Assembly (NCBI GenBank): GCA_964036045.1
Contig: OZ038389.1
Location: 63,192,359 to 63,256,358 of the forward strand
Length of the DNA stretch: 64,000 bases
Direction: 5' to 3'
From: Eutreptiella sp. 'Long Island Sound 2002'
Taxonomy: Eukaryota; Euglenozoa; Euglenophyceae; Eutreptiales; Eutreptiaceae
Within the stretch, counting starts at the first letter, position 1; every line of letters starts with the position of its first letter. The notes under the pieces were generated by a model. That model was not told the origin of the DNA and did no database searches. It saw only the letters and a list, made by a program, of their open reading frames with translations. Shown piece by piece: positions 33,641 through 44,435 of this stretch. The translations under genes and the position numbers were made by a program.

Positions 33641-36600
33641 CGATTTTGGCGATCTTGCAGCGAGACACCGTCATTTTCATTTTTTCTTTGTGTTCGGCAT
33701 CAAAAACTACCTAGATTTAGTTTGTGATGCGTCAAAGGTCGAGGTGGCGGGCGAGATATGATATTTTTCGGGTCGAAGTACCATTGGACATTTTGGCTTA
33801 ACTCTGCTGCTGTAGCCATGAACCGGGATACTTTCCAAGTCCATTTATACCTAAATGATTTGAAAAGCATGAAGGTTGCCCCCTCTACCCTCCTTTTCAC
33901 ACGTAGAATTGGGGTACAAAGGTCGTAAAAAGTGCACCATCCCGATTCCACAGGTTTGCCAAGGTGCTATATCCTAGCCTGAGGATCAACTTTGGGGTGC
34001 AAAGTTACCGCAGAAATGGTAACTAACTCACGGACCCAAAATGCCGTTTTGGCGAAACGGTCTTTCAGGAGTGTGTGCGCAAAACAACTATGAAATACAC
34101 TTAACATAATGGGTTCCATGGCACCCATACCATCTTTTTCTACTGCTAGCAGTAGAACGTGGGGTGAGTCAACCACCCTGTCTAACTCCGTCAAAGGTGT
34201 GTTCACAAGGGGGTTTTGGGTGGGGGTATTCTCCATATGGTTGCCTATAGGCACATGGGTACACGTACTTTAAAACGGTGTTGCACACCCGTTGTAAGCC
34301 CATTACTGAAGGGAACCTTGCACCCTGGGGGTGAAACAGCCGGTACCTATTCGGAGTACCTCCATCTTTCCATCCCTCCGGCTTGTGGTACACTGTACAC
34401 CGGTTTGCTTGTTACCATCCGGGGCAAAACGGTGATGCCCATTTTCCAATTTGTGGTCCGGCAGGCCTTTTCGCCGTTTCGGTGTGCCTTTTTACCGCTG
34501 GCCTTAGAACGATTCCACTACGACACATCGTAGTTGATACATGAGCTAGGACCGTAAACCATGGGCCTACCCCCAGTGTACCCCGTACTAATAGGGTGAG
34601 TGCCCCTTTAGTGGGGGACCATGTGGTGGTGCGGTATGAATCCGATGTGTCTAGCATGACGTCTGCTGTTGCGAACAGTGATAGCTGAGATGGTGTTCAC
34701 AGTGTGATGGTAATAGAATGGGCCCCATGGTTTTACTGCCAGCAGTAAAAGTCCATGGCTGTGCTCATCAACGCCCATGGTAATTCATTGTATGCATACA
34801 CAGTGTTGTTGTAATTTACTGTTATGTCCGTGGGGTTTATTGCTGTTTTTTTTGCCAACAGTAGAAGGAACTTGGGGCTCTGGTGATTAACGATGGCGTG
34901 CGTTGCAGTGCGCCATGTAACATCCCGGAACCACCCACTTTGGCATCACAGTGGAGGTACAACCAACTGCACTGAAAAGGGCACTTGCCTGGGTTCTACT
35001 ATTAGCAGCAAAAGAACACGGAAGTCCCCGACCACAAAACTTTACTATGCGTTGGTGGTGCAGATTCGTGTTTGACCACATTGTCAATTTACGTACCAGC
35101 CAAATACATTAGACATGGTTTGTGAAACAAGGTGGATGCACCTTGACGTTTCATTTGCTACAATGGACCTCCCTGGCTGCACTTTGCCTGTGCACCTGTC
35201 CGAATGAATCCATCCCAACACAGCAGATGCAAGGTGGATGCGTGATGCAATGTGAAGAAACACCGTCTGTACAGTGCCAAAATTGCCCATAACGTAGGCC
35301 ATTTGGGTCTATTTTTCCGATTTCCTGCACAAGTATTCTCAGTACCATTCATTGCCAAAAAATGATTTCTGATGATGGCAGTGCTCCCGGGGGTGCGCAT
35401 GATAATGGGCGACAGGCAGAAGCAGCCCCCATCAGAGGCTACCCCCGGTCCAAACGATCCGTTGCCGGATTCTATGGGGGACCTTTCTAACAACGGTGTT
35501 CTACTGCTGGCAGTAACCTCCCCCCCCCTGAGGATACCGGTTGCTACTTGTGACTACAATGGGGTTGTGCCGTGGGTGTGGGGCGCACTGCTGTTGTACT
35601 CCCGTTCATGATGAGTTTTGTATTTTGATTCACATTCACACCTGTGTTCTACTGTTGGCAGTAAAAGAGCATGTGTGTGTCCATACCATGTGTGTCACCC
35701 TGTTTGCAGCATCCTTGTACACACACTGTCCACCATGATCCACACCTACGTGGCTCATTCGTGACACTATGCACTTGTCGTGCTGGTCACTTCTACTGTT
35801 GGCAGTAGTACTGGTCTTCTTGTTTGCTTCAGCATATGGGGTGCACTTATGAGTATTGAATCGCTCCCACTACAGAGCAATCTTGCACACCGTTGCGAAT
35901 ACATTGTATGTTTCTGTGGGTTTCGGCTTTGATGCATTCATTTTTTCAACCCAGTTAGAACCTCCACAGGTTTGTGTTGAACAGGCTAGATCACAGCTTC
36001 CTCTTGCGCAGCTGACGGTAAAAAAAACATTGCAGTATGTTAACACAATAGTATAAACCTTGCAGCGTTGTTCCATTTTTGGTGGGATACACGGTTTTTG
36101 CCTGCGTGTGTTCCACTGTTTCCGCATATGTCAACGTGCTGGGTTGTGTGCCTCTGCCTTGGAACAATACCTCTTTAGCCTACCATTTCGTTCCACACTC
36201 CTGTTTTCCACCGTCTATAGCCGTGTTTTACTGCCAGCAGTAAAACGAGTACACGGGGGTGTGTGATTTTAGAAGGGATGCCGTGAGGCATAAAATCCAA
36301 TTTTGGGTCTGTGCACACTCGTGAGATTTTGTTACAAAAAGGGGGGTGTTCGTGGTGCCCCCAAACCACCCTTTAGTAAGTTACCCGAAAAAGGGTAATT
36401 TTGCACCCCCAAGATCAAACCTTTTGTGTCCGCCAAAGCTAGAGCTGTACGGGACCCCGGGCAGGTTCTGAGCAGTTTTTGGTGGCTATGGCCTCTAGGG
36501 AGAGCACACGGGAATGAAAACTCCAAGACACAAGTGGTTTAGGTTGTGTTTTTTTTTGGTGTTGTCATAACAGCAGCCTGCCAAAATCGTGGGTCTCCCC

Positions 36601-38533
36601 CGAAGTGTTCTGGTTGCATCCCTAGATTTCCGTGGGAGTTCAACCAAGTATATTCGGTTAGTTTGGAACTAGAGGGAGGGGAAACACTAGGAAACAACGC
36701 TAGTTTGCTAGTTCTAACCCTATTGGCTACCAATTCTATTGGACGGGGATTTGGGATTTAGGTCAAAAAAGGCAGTTCTTGGTTTGTGGATCCATTCGTT
36801 AGAGGTCATTCTACGACATATCATAATGAACTGCCGGACTGGTTTGAAATATATGATCCGTCATGGGCCGTCTCAAGCTCATCGTGCAAAAATTAGGTCT
36901 TTGGTGCCCATTTTTTGGTAAAATCAGACCTTGTTTTTCTGCCATTTCAGAGGGGTAACATGTAACTCCCTCCACGTATTCGGGTGAGAAGCACAAGTGC
37001 TATTCCATGCTCAACTAAGTATATTCAGGTCATATAGAGGCATGGGAAACACACCTAGTTTGTGTTTTGGGGTCACGCGGGCTCGGTTTAAAGGTGAAGT
37101 TGTCTACTTTGAAGGCCCCATCACCATTTTCCTGTCAACCTTGGGTGGTACTGTTATCAAATGTGCCACTTTGATATGGTTTTTGAGTCAAAATGTCGCA
37201 TGTTTCTGGGCATGTTTCTGGCTATCTTTTCGATGTTTTTGCATATTTTTTTGATACCAGGAGCAATGTAGGCTTGTTGGGATAGAGTGTAGCGACATTC
37301 CACTTTGCCTTTCAAACCACAACCCCCAAGGGAACCTGTTGATCGTTGTTTGTTTCATTATTCCTACACATTATTGGGTGTTTTGCATCCAAATGTAAAT
37401 GATGCCAGAGGACGCTTTGGTGCCATCCATTTATTGAGCTTTGTAATGATGATGGCCCTTGACGTGAAATATGTTTGCCCACAATGGAATGTTTTACCAC
37501 GTCTGGATGTTGCTTGATCAAGAAATGATGAAACTTTAATCAATTATTGTTGCACACCGAATGTTATAACCACGTTTGCGTTTGGCCAGAATTGATGCTT
37601 TCTCACTTGGTCTTGCATCCGGCATTCAGCTACCACTTTTGGCCATTGCCATACTATATCGCACCATATGAGCGTGTATGTCCCTTGGCATTTGTCATTA
37701 ATAGCCTTGTTCTCGTCACTCCTGGGTCTTGTCACAGGTGGCTGCCTCCGGACCTTGTTGACTGAAAGACGCTGCCGACAACAAAACACACTGTGAAACA
37801 ACCCGTAGCAGACCAAAACAAGTAAAAAGGAGTATTTAATTTCAAGTGCATGGAAATCCACGAAGGTCCTGCAGACACTACTTTTTGGTAAGCACCCCAC
37901 CCAAGCTTTTTTTTGTGATAGCGTAAGTGAAAAAAACCCAAGAAACACACCTAGAAGCTCGTTTTGGGAATAAGAAGACAAAATTCAGCTTCAGAAAATC
38001 AAAAAAAACCAAACCGAAGTTCAAAGCATTTGATCTCTGAGACAGCCCTGTAGTACACGCAAAGGAGTTTGAGCCAGACAGCTTGAACCACTTTTACCGG
38101 ACATTCCTTGTCCCATCCTTAACTACTCCTCCCCTTGCCCCACATCCCCTTTGGAGTGCCTCTCTGATTGCCAAGAGAGTGCAGGCATTGTACGTCGGTG
38201 TGGGAGGTTGGGATTGAGGAAGGATGGGTTGAAGTTGGAGACAGGGTAAGCGGGATGTTCGAAAACAGTGAAGAACGAAAAGGAACGCAGGCATACAAGC
38301 TGCCAAGACAAGACTTGGGGCTGGCAGTGTTCTCGTGATGTTTTGAAAGGCCATCTCTCGTCAGTTTCCCTGAATTGCACTGGATGGCTTGATCTTTATA
38401 CCCTTCGTTGCTGGCTCCAATGGTACTCTTGTTGTTGCAAATGCGATTGTGTATTGATATAAAAGGTCGCCACTCAGGTGAGGAGTGCACACGTGCTGTG
38501 GTGTGTGAGGGCACCCTCATCAACACACGTCAG
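33641..38533. other. Intronic unique DNA with scattered hairpins, no gene seen
   Basis: No coding frame of note. The interval 34139-36246 holds eight short inverted repeats (separate entry). A short A/T-rich, low-complexity region follows. The coding exon resumes at 38534. Confidence 0.6.
34139..36246. repeat. Dispersed 18-20-bp hairpins, core TACTGCYRGCAGTA
   Basis: Copies at 34139-34156 (perfect 18-nt palindrome), 34731-34750, about 34855-34870 (degenerate), about 34995-35013 (degenerate), 35499-35516, 35648-35666, 35791-35808 and 36227-36246. The copies at 34731 and 36227 are identical 20-mers (TTTTACTGCCAGCAGTAAAA). Substitutions fall mostly in the central four bases, while the arms stay complementary. 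Confidence 0.85.
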
Positions 38534-41355
38534 GAAGAGGCAGAGCGGCAAGCGAAGGCTGCAGAGGAAGAGGCCAGACGGCGAGAAGAGGAACAAGAAC
38601 GGCTTGAGGAGCTACGTAGACAAGAGGAAATAACGGTGTGTGACATGCGTCTACATCTGCGGGGGTTGCATAGCTGACTGCAGGGGTGGAATCTTCCTAA
38701 TTTGTCAAGCAGTGTACACTTCAGAACAAATGTTGTCCGATTTTAGGTGAAATGAAGTGTACCACTGCCGGGGGATGGGGTGTTGCGCAAGCACCTGTGT
38801 TGGAAATTCCATGCACACCCACCAGGTCAGGAGGCCTAGTCCAAGCACAAGATTGCATGCCCCCCCCCCCCCATGGCTTTTTTTGGAAAGATAGCACCAT
38901 GGGGCTGCCAAATCGTTCTCAAGTACGGTTGCTAGGAGATTTGATCGGTGGCGGTGCCACAGGTTGAAAGCACCGTTTTGATGAGGTGTGCGGTCCCTGC
39001 CCCTCCTCCCCATGCCTGCCAGTTTTAAACATCAGTTCGGTAGGTCGTGCGTATGCTGGTCCCACCTCCCAACGTGTGCACAACCACAGCAAAGCCACCA
39101 GGGGTCGAAATTGCCCCCCACCAGGTTGTTGGCGAACGCTCATCTGACACTCTTTATTTGTATGTATCGCTAGATATGGACGCCATGTAAAGCCCTCCTG
39201 TCCTCCCTCCTCCTCCTCTTCTACCCATTTCAAATCATTGTAGAAGAAAGCTCTGGACACACTGAATGCTATCTCCTGATATTTCAGGACACTTATGTTG
39301 AAAACAGGCTGAAAAATTGCCCTGGAAATGGACCAACGCATGGTCCACGGCGTGCAACATGGCTCATAGAATACCCATTTGAAACCATTTCATTGTCCGA
39401 TCATTGTGACTGTGAAAAACACATGGCGCTCAATGGTGGCACATCGGCGATTGTCTTGAGCTTTCGTGACGATCGTCCTGAAAGCAGGCTGAAAATGGCC
39501 ATTTTTGACCCATTTTTTGCCGCCCAGACCCGCCAATCGCTCCATTTGGAAAGCCGAGCCGAGAAAAGTTGCCCATTGGTATGGCAATGGCTACGAAAAA
39601 AAACATAATCCCATTTTGCAACGGTATGTCGGAGAAATTCATTTTTACCAGGCTTGTCGCTTCCTTGTTGCAGAACAATTATTATCACGTGAGGAGGATT
39701 TTAATTATAAACTATAAACAAAATTGTACTCATTATCATCATGCAGGCAAGCTCTCGGTTGGCATTTTTCAACTCTCAGTTGACACTTGCAGCAGCATCG
39801 CAGAACCCGATACCCCTCGAACTCAGGCCTGCGGCGTTTTGCGGCGACGCCAAAAAGCATTTTTGCGGCCCGACTTTCCAAAAAATTTTGCTTTCGCGGG
39901 TGGGGCCAGAGAACCGTGTGGCCGTGGCTGCGCCACATGGCCCATTGAGAGGCTGGGAACAAGGAGTACAAATCTCTGCCCAGGGTCTACCCCTTCTGCC
40001 AAGGTGTTAATCTCCCCCGAACACCTCCTTAGACCCTTAAACCCAAGGGTCAAGGTCAGAACCGCACGCCCGTCATCCATAGAGCTGTTGCCACGTGCAC
40101 AGGTCACAGGGCTAGAAGGACTGAAGGCAAACCACCTTGGAGGGTCCGTTCACGTAGACACGTGACAGCAACATGCGAAGCAATAACTCAAACCCCCCGA
40201 TGGAACAGCCGGCCCTTGGGGTTTGGGGATGCGCTGGTGCGCGCTCTGAACACGCGGGGAGCGCCAATCCACACGGCGCTATCGTACCCCTGCAAAACAA
40301 CGTCGCTGCATTCACACTACATTGGCACAAATACAGATCGCGCCGCTCTTTCTCTCTGTCTGTCTGTCTGTCCCTTTTTTCGTTCATGCGTGGGTGCGTG
40401 CGAGGGTGCGTTGGTCTACCGCATTGCCATTTGGTCGCAGCCAGACCAGTATTCATGGCTCTCGCTCATGCAATGCTCTGCAGAGAATTGAAATGGTGCG
40501 CGCAGCAAAGCTTTCGTTGGTCGAGGAGGAGCCCGCCGCAGGTGTGCTAGGCCGTGCCAATCGCCTCACAGACAGCCACAGCAACATCCCTCATGGCGCG
40601 GCATCACATCTTCACATCACACATTCACATCTTCCACACTGCCAGTCTGTCTATGCCTCGGTCTCGAGCCTGGGCTGGGCCCCTGACGTGGTAATTAGCC
40701 CCCCGCATGGCAATGCCTGCAAACGTTGGAGCAGTGGTGCGTTGAGAGAACGTGCATTTGGCAGACCCTGCGCCCATTCTGCTGTAGTTTTTGTATCCCG
40801 TGCCGTTCAGGTCCGGAGGTTTCCACGTTGCGGATTACCTTGTTCGACGGATCCAACGTAACACGGCGGTTTCATTTGGATGATAAAATGCAGGTCTGAT
40901 GCGTGCGACCGTCTCGCAACCTGCGCTTAACGCCGCTCTGCTGGTGCAAAGGAGGCCTCAGCGGATTTTCAGAGGTCCGGGTGGGGGGCTTGCTGCGAAA
41001 TGCGGTGTTGGACGCCTTTCATGTTGGACACCTAAGGCCCAGTCCTCACGGTACAGCGAGCGTGTGTGATGAGCCGGCGCCTCACAATGAATCCAGACGT
41101 GGAGAGGGTCACGTGTGTTTCATGCCCCATCAGCTGCAAGAACGAGACTGCCTGGTCGCAGCATATCTCGTCTGTCTGCAGGTTGTCCATGATTTCATCA
41201 CGGCACAACAATTGTGGAATGGGCAGGAGTTTGAATTGACGACAAACCCTGTCCGATTTTTGGCGCTGGACAACACCGTCCGGGACGAGGTGTGCTTCAT
41301 CCCCCCATCCCCCCAAGACGCGCCAATGGTAGTCATGGCCAGGATCGAGGTTTAA
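38534..41355 (+). CDS. FAF2/UBXD8-like protein, 3' exons (coiled coil and UBX domain)
   Basis: Four exons with GT-AG borders and matching phases: 38534-38635, 40484-40541, 40811-40893, 41182-41355. The first continues the coiled coil (EEEARRREEEQERLEELRRQ). The second gives MVRAAKLSLVEEEPAAG, where the family has its Leu-Pro-x-Glu-Pro-like linker. The third opens the UBX domain (STLRITLFDGSNVTRRFHLD, matching the beta-strand that begins 'vkiR..LpdGsr..RRF'). The last completes it (VVHDFITAQQ, FELTTNPVRFL, TVRDE) and ends at TAA. UBX domains bind p97/Cdc48. The usual FPR loop (Phe-Pro-Arg) reads NPVR, so p97 binding could be altered. The 3' half was found because phase and homology continue from the exon at 17525. 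Confidence 0.87.
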
Positions 41356-43574
41356 GGCAGGATGCTGGTTTATGCACGACGTGCTCTGGTGACAGTAATG
41401 AGCATCACGCTGGGTGGCATAATGCAAATCACGCTGGGTGGCCAAGTCCTGCAGGCGGATACGGGTGGAAATTTTGCAAATGACCCACCAGGAAACAGTG
41501 GAGCAAGGGTTCTGCATCACCTGTCGACGGGGGCATCTTACTGCGGGAGTCGTAGATCCAACCCGAACATTTGCTTGGACTGATGCGAAATTGTGGGGCA
41601 ACACAAAACGTGGACCCAAGCATGGCTATCCCTTGCAACGAGCACTCCTGCCGGCAGACCTGCAGATGAAACCAGCATTTGTGCAAGTTTGATGGATTCC
41701 ATGGATTGTTCTAGTTTGCCACTGTGCTAGGGTGCATTCTTATCAGTACCTCAGTGGGGTTGGTCGCGGAATGGCACAGGCCCTAGAAGCCAAGACGCCC
41801 CCCCCCCCTTTTTCGCACTGTGGCTCGCATCTATCCGGGTGGGGCCTCTCGAAGCCAAGACCCTTGTTTCTGTCGTATTCAGGGACTTTTTCCGAGAGCT
41901 GTGGTGATTGCCAAAGAAGTGGAAGAGGAGTCTTAACTCTGGACGGCTGCATCCGTTGTTGGCTATTGCGTGGGCTACTTGTGACGTCTGCTGTGCCCAG
42001 AGCACTTGTGCGTGTCTGCCTGTACACTTCACGTCGGGGGGGGCAGGATGTGCTGCATCCGTTTCATTTCATCGGGCTGTACCATCCGGCGTTCTTGGCA
42101 AATGGATCAAATGTAGGAAATGGCAGGAGATGTAGCCCAAGATTCAATGCAGATGCTTTTCTGGGTCAGTTGAGGGTGGTTTACTTCGTGCTCATCTTTA
42201 AGTCCGCATGCTGGTAGTGTTTTACCACTCAAGTTGTGTGCATATTTTATTGACACGTCACAAAGCACTGCACTCGACGTTTCTTCAAATCGAACCTGCC
42301 AAAAACCAAGTTTGTCCTGACTCACAGGCACGTTGGCATCTTATTCTTTGGCGAGTCCATGTATCCATCTGCGCATTCGCTTCATCTGGGCTTTCATGAA
42401 ACACATTTTCGCTATTTGTCAGTCTCTCAGCTTTGCTGCCACTGCTGCACATTGCAAGATTTCAGGGCACATGCGAATACATACAACACATTGCAAAGAT
42501 TCTTTGCAGATTACAGCTAATCAGTGCAAACCCTCCATGCGCCACCACCAATGCCATCATGAGCATTGATTGCTGACGCTCGTTGGGTGCAGAATTTCTG
42601 AAAGAACCCCTGTTTATGGCTTATCCCTGCTCTTTTGCATGAAAAGCATACGGTTTGGACACAAGCCTCTTGTGCACTGCCCAACAAGTATTCGTCACGG
42701 TGGCTGGGGCTATCACAGCAGGTGACATAGGGTGCACAGCAGGAGTGCAAGAGTACCAATGAAAAGCTGGTTCTACATTATTACCTTTTAACATAGCTCT
42801 TGCAACATCACCAGGGTCAGAAGTCTCGCTTGCTGTCTTTTGAATCCTTCACTCAAACCTCAAAAGGAACTGATCCAGTGCACTCGCCAACTGAATGGCT
42901 TGTTTGCCACTTTTCAGTTTCCAGCGTTCCTGTTGGTTTGTAGAATATATCTATATTCAAATGTAAATATTTTTCGCCCTGACCTGCAATGCGTCGGAAG
43001 GCCCAGTGAATATTTTTCAGGGGAATGACAACCATAAGTTGTGCACAGGGAAAGGAGCGAGCTTTCAGCCCCTTCGCCGACACCAGGCACACTGTGCGGT
43101 GCATGTGTTCTCATCTGTCCTGCATGTCCTTTGTGTGGCAGGACACGTCTCTGTTTTTGTGTTCCCAAAATGTCGTCCATTTCTGGGGACAGTGATTCTG
43201 GCAAGGGCAAAAGGCCAGGGAAGCGTGGCACAGGACTTGGTGGCCAAAAGCACGTTATGCCACACATATGCCACACAAATATCACCTGCTGCTCCTCCAG
43301 TGGTGGGAAGCCCACCCTGCATCACTTTTTAAACAGTGTGTCCTTTTCCTCGTTTGCATGGTGATGGGGACTGGCTCTGTGGAGCGGTTCTTTTCGTTTT
43401 GCAAATATACTGACACAGACCAAAGGTGCATAATTGGTCAAAGAAACCTTTTTGCAAAAAGTCCTGTGCAGGAATTGAACCAAGCACCTTTTGTTCTATG
43501 GTCTTCTGTGCAACCAACTACATATCTCTGCTCCACTGCTGCTCATGGGTGGCATAGAGTCTGGGGACCATAAA

Positions 43575-43640
43575 AAATGTACCGCAATTTTATTGCAATT
43601 TTACCGCAATTTTACCGCAATTTATCGCAATTTTTTCAGG
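43575..43640 (+). repeat. 11-bp minisatellite (ATTTTACCGCA)n
   Basis: Five to six tandem units of ACCGCAATTTT with single-base variants, ending at a TTTTTTCAGG string. No coding value. Confidence 0.85.
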
Positions 43641-44204
43641 CTTGGGGACCGCAATCCCCCCACCCCCACCCCCAGCTGCAAGTGGGCCACAGCATTGCTG
43701 AGGCCCCAATGGCGTTCAAAAGTGTGCCAATACGGCAATTTATTGCAGGCCCATGATGGGAAGTATGTAGTGTGTGCAGGTGCTGCTGTGGCACTGCCCA
43801 AGTGGGTTTTTTTGGGGGCGTTCCAAGGACAAATTCTGGCGTTCCAAGGTTTGTATGTGTTTGCTGAATTTGATGTCTCAGGTGATTGTTATTGTAGATA
43901 AAACAAGGCACATGTTTTGGCATGATTTCATTGGTTTGGCAAAGCTCCACGGTGGGCATGTGTAATCCTGTATTGGCTTTTTGTCATCGCTTGTTAGGGG
44001 GTGCAGGTTGCCGATTGTCCTTATGTTGTGTTTTACACCATATTTGCAAGATGTGAAGTTGGAATAACATCGTTTCAAGGCATTTTTGAATGTACCAAAG
44101 CAGATCTCAACCTGCCAGCGTCAGTTGTGTCAGCTGATGTCCTATTGCATGGACGCTGTTGTTGTTTACGTTCAAGATATTTGGGTTGGGAATTGGGGGG
44201 TGGT

Positions 44205-44435
44205 GTGTACTAAAAAACCCCCCGGTTTTGTACTAAACCCCCCCCTTTTGTACTAAAAAAACCCCCCACTCTAAAATGCACTAAAAAACCCCCCCAATTG
44301 TACTAAAAAACCCCCCGGGGGGTGTTTTAGTATAATTGGGGGGGTTTTGGGCGTGGTTTTTTTAGTACATTTTGGGGGGTATTTTAGTACATTTTGGGGG
44401 GGTTTTTGGTACATTTAGGGGTTTTTTTTTTTACC
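44205..44435. repeat. Large inverted repeat of C-tract/TACTAAAAAA units
   Basis: Left arm: repeated units of TACTAAAAAACCCCCC. Right arm: repeated units of GGGGGGTATTTTAGTACATT, the complement, meeting at a CCCCCCGGGGGG centre at about 44310. Each arm is roughly 100 bases with four or five units of 20-22 bases. It could extrude as a long cruciform, and its unit resembles a G-rich telomere-type repeat in opposite orientations. Confidence 0.85.

Larger units (their letters stand above)
17526..38533 (+). other. 21-kb intron of the UBXD8-like gene, filled with repeats
   Basis: Donor GCG|GTATGT after the coiled-coil exon ending at 17525; acceptor CGTCAG|G at 38533. Both flanking exons are phase 0 and continue the same charged coiled coil. 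The intron contains an ACAAC microsatellite, two parts of a satellite array, two LINE-like elements and a set of short hairpins. All other introns of this gene measure about 70 to 1,950 bases. Confidence 0.75.

Noticed and set aside
34139-36246. CRISPR-like array
   Set aside because: Repeats are short, variable and irregularly spaced (about 100-600 bases), in a eukaryotic intron and without cas genes.
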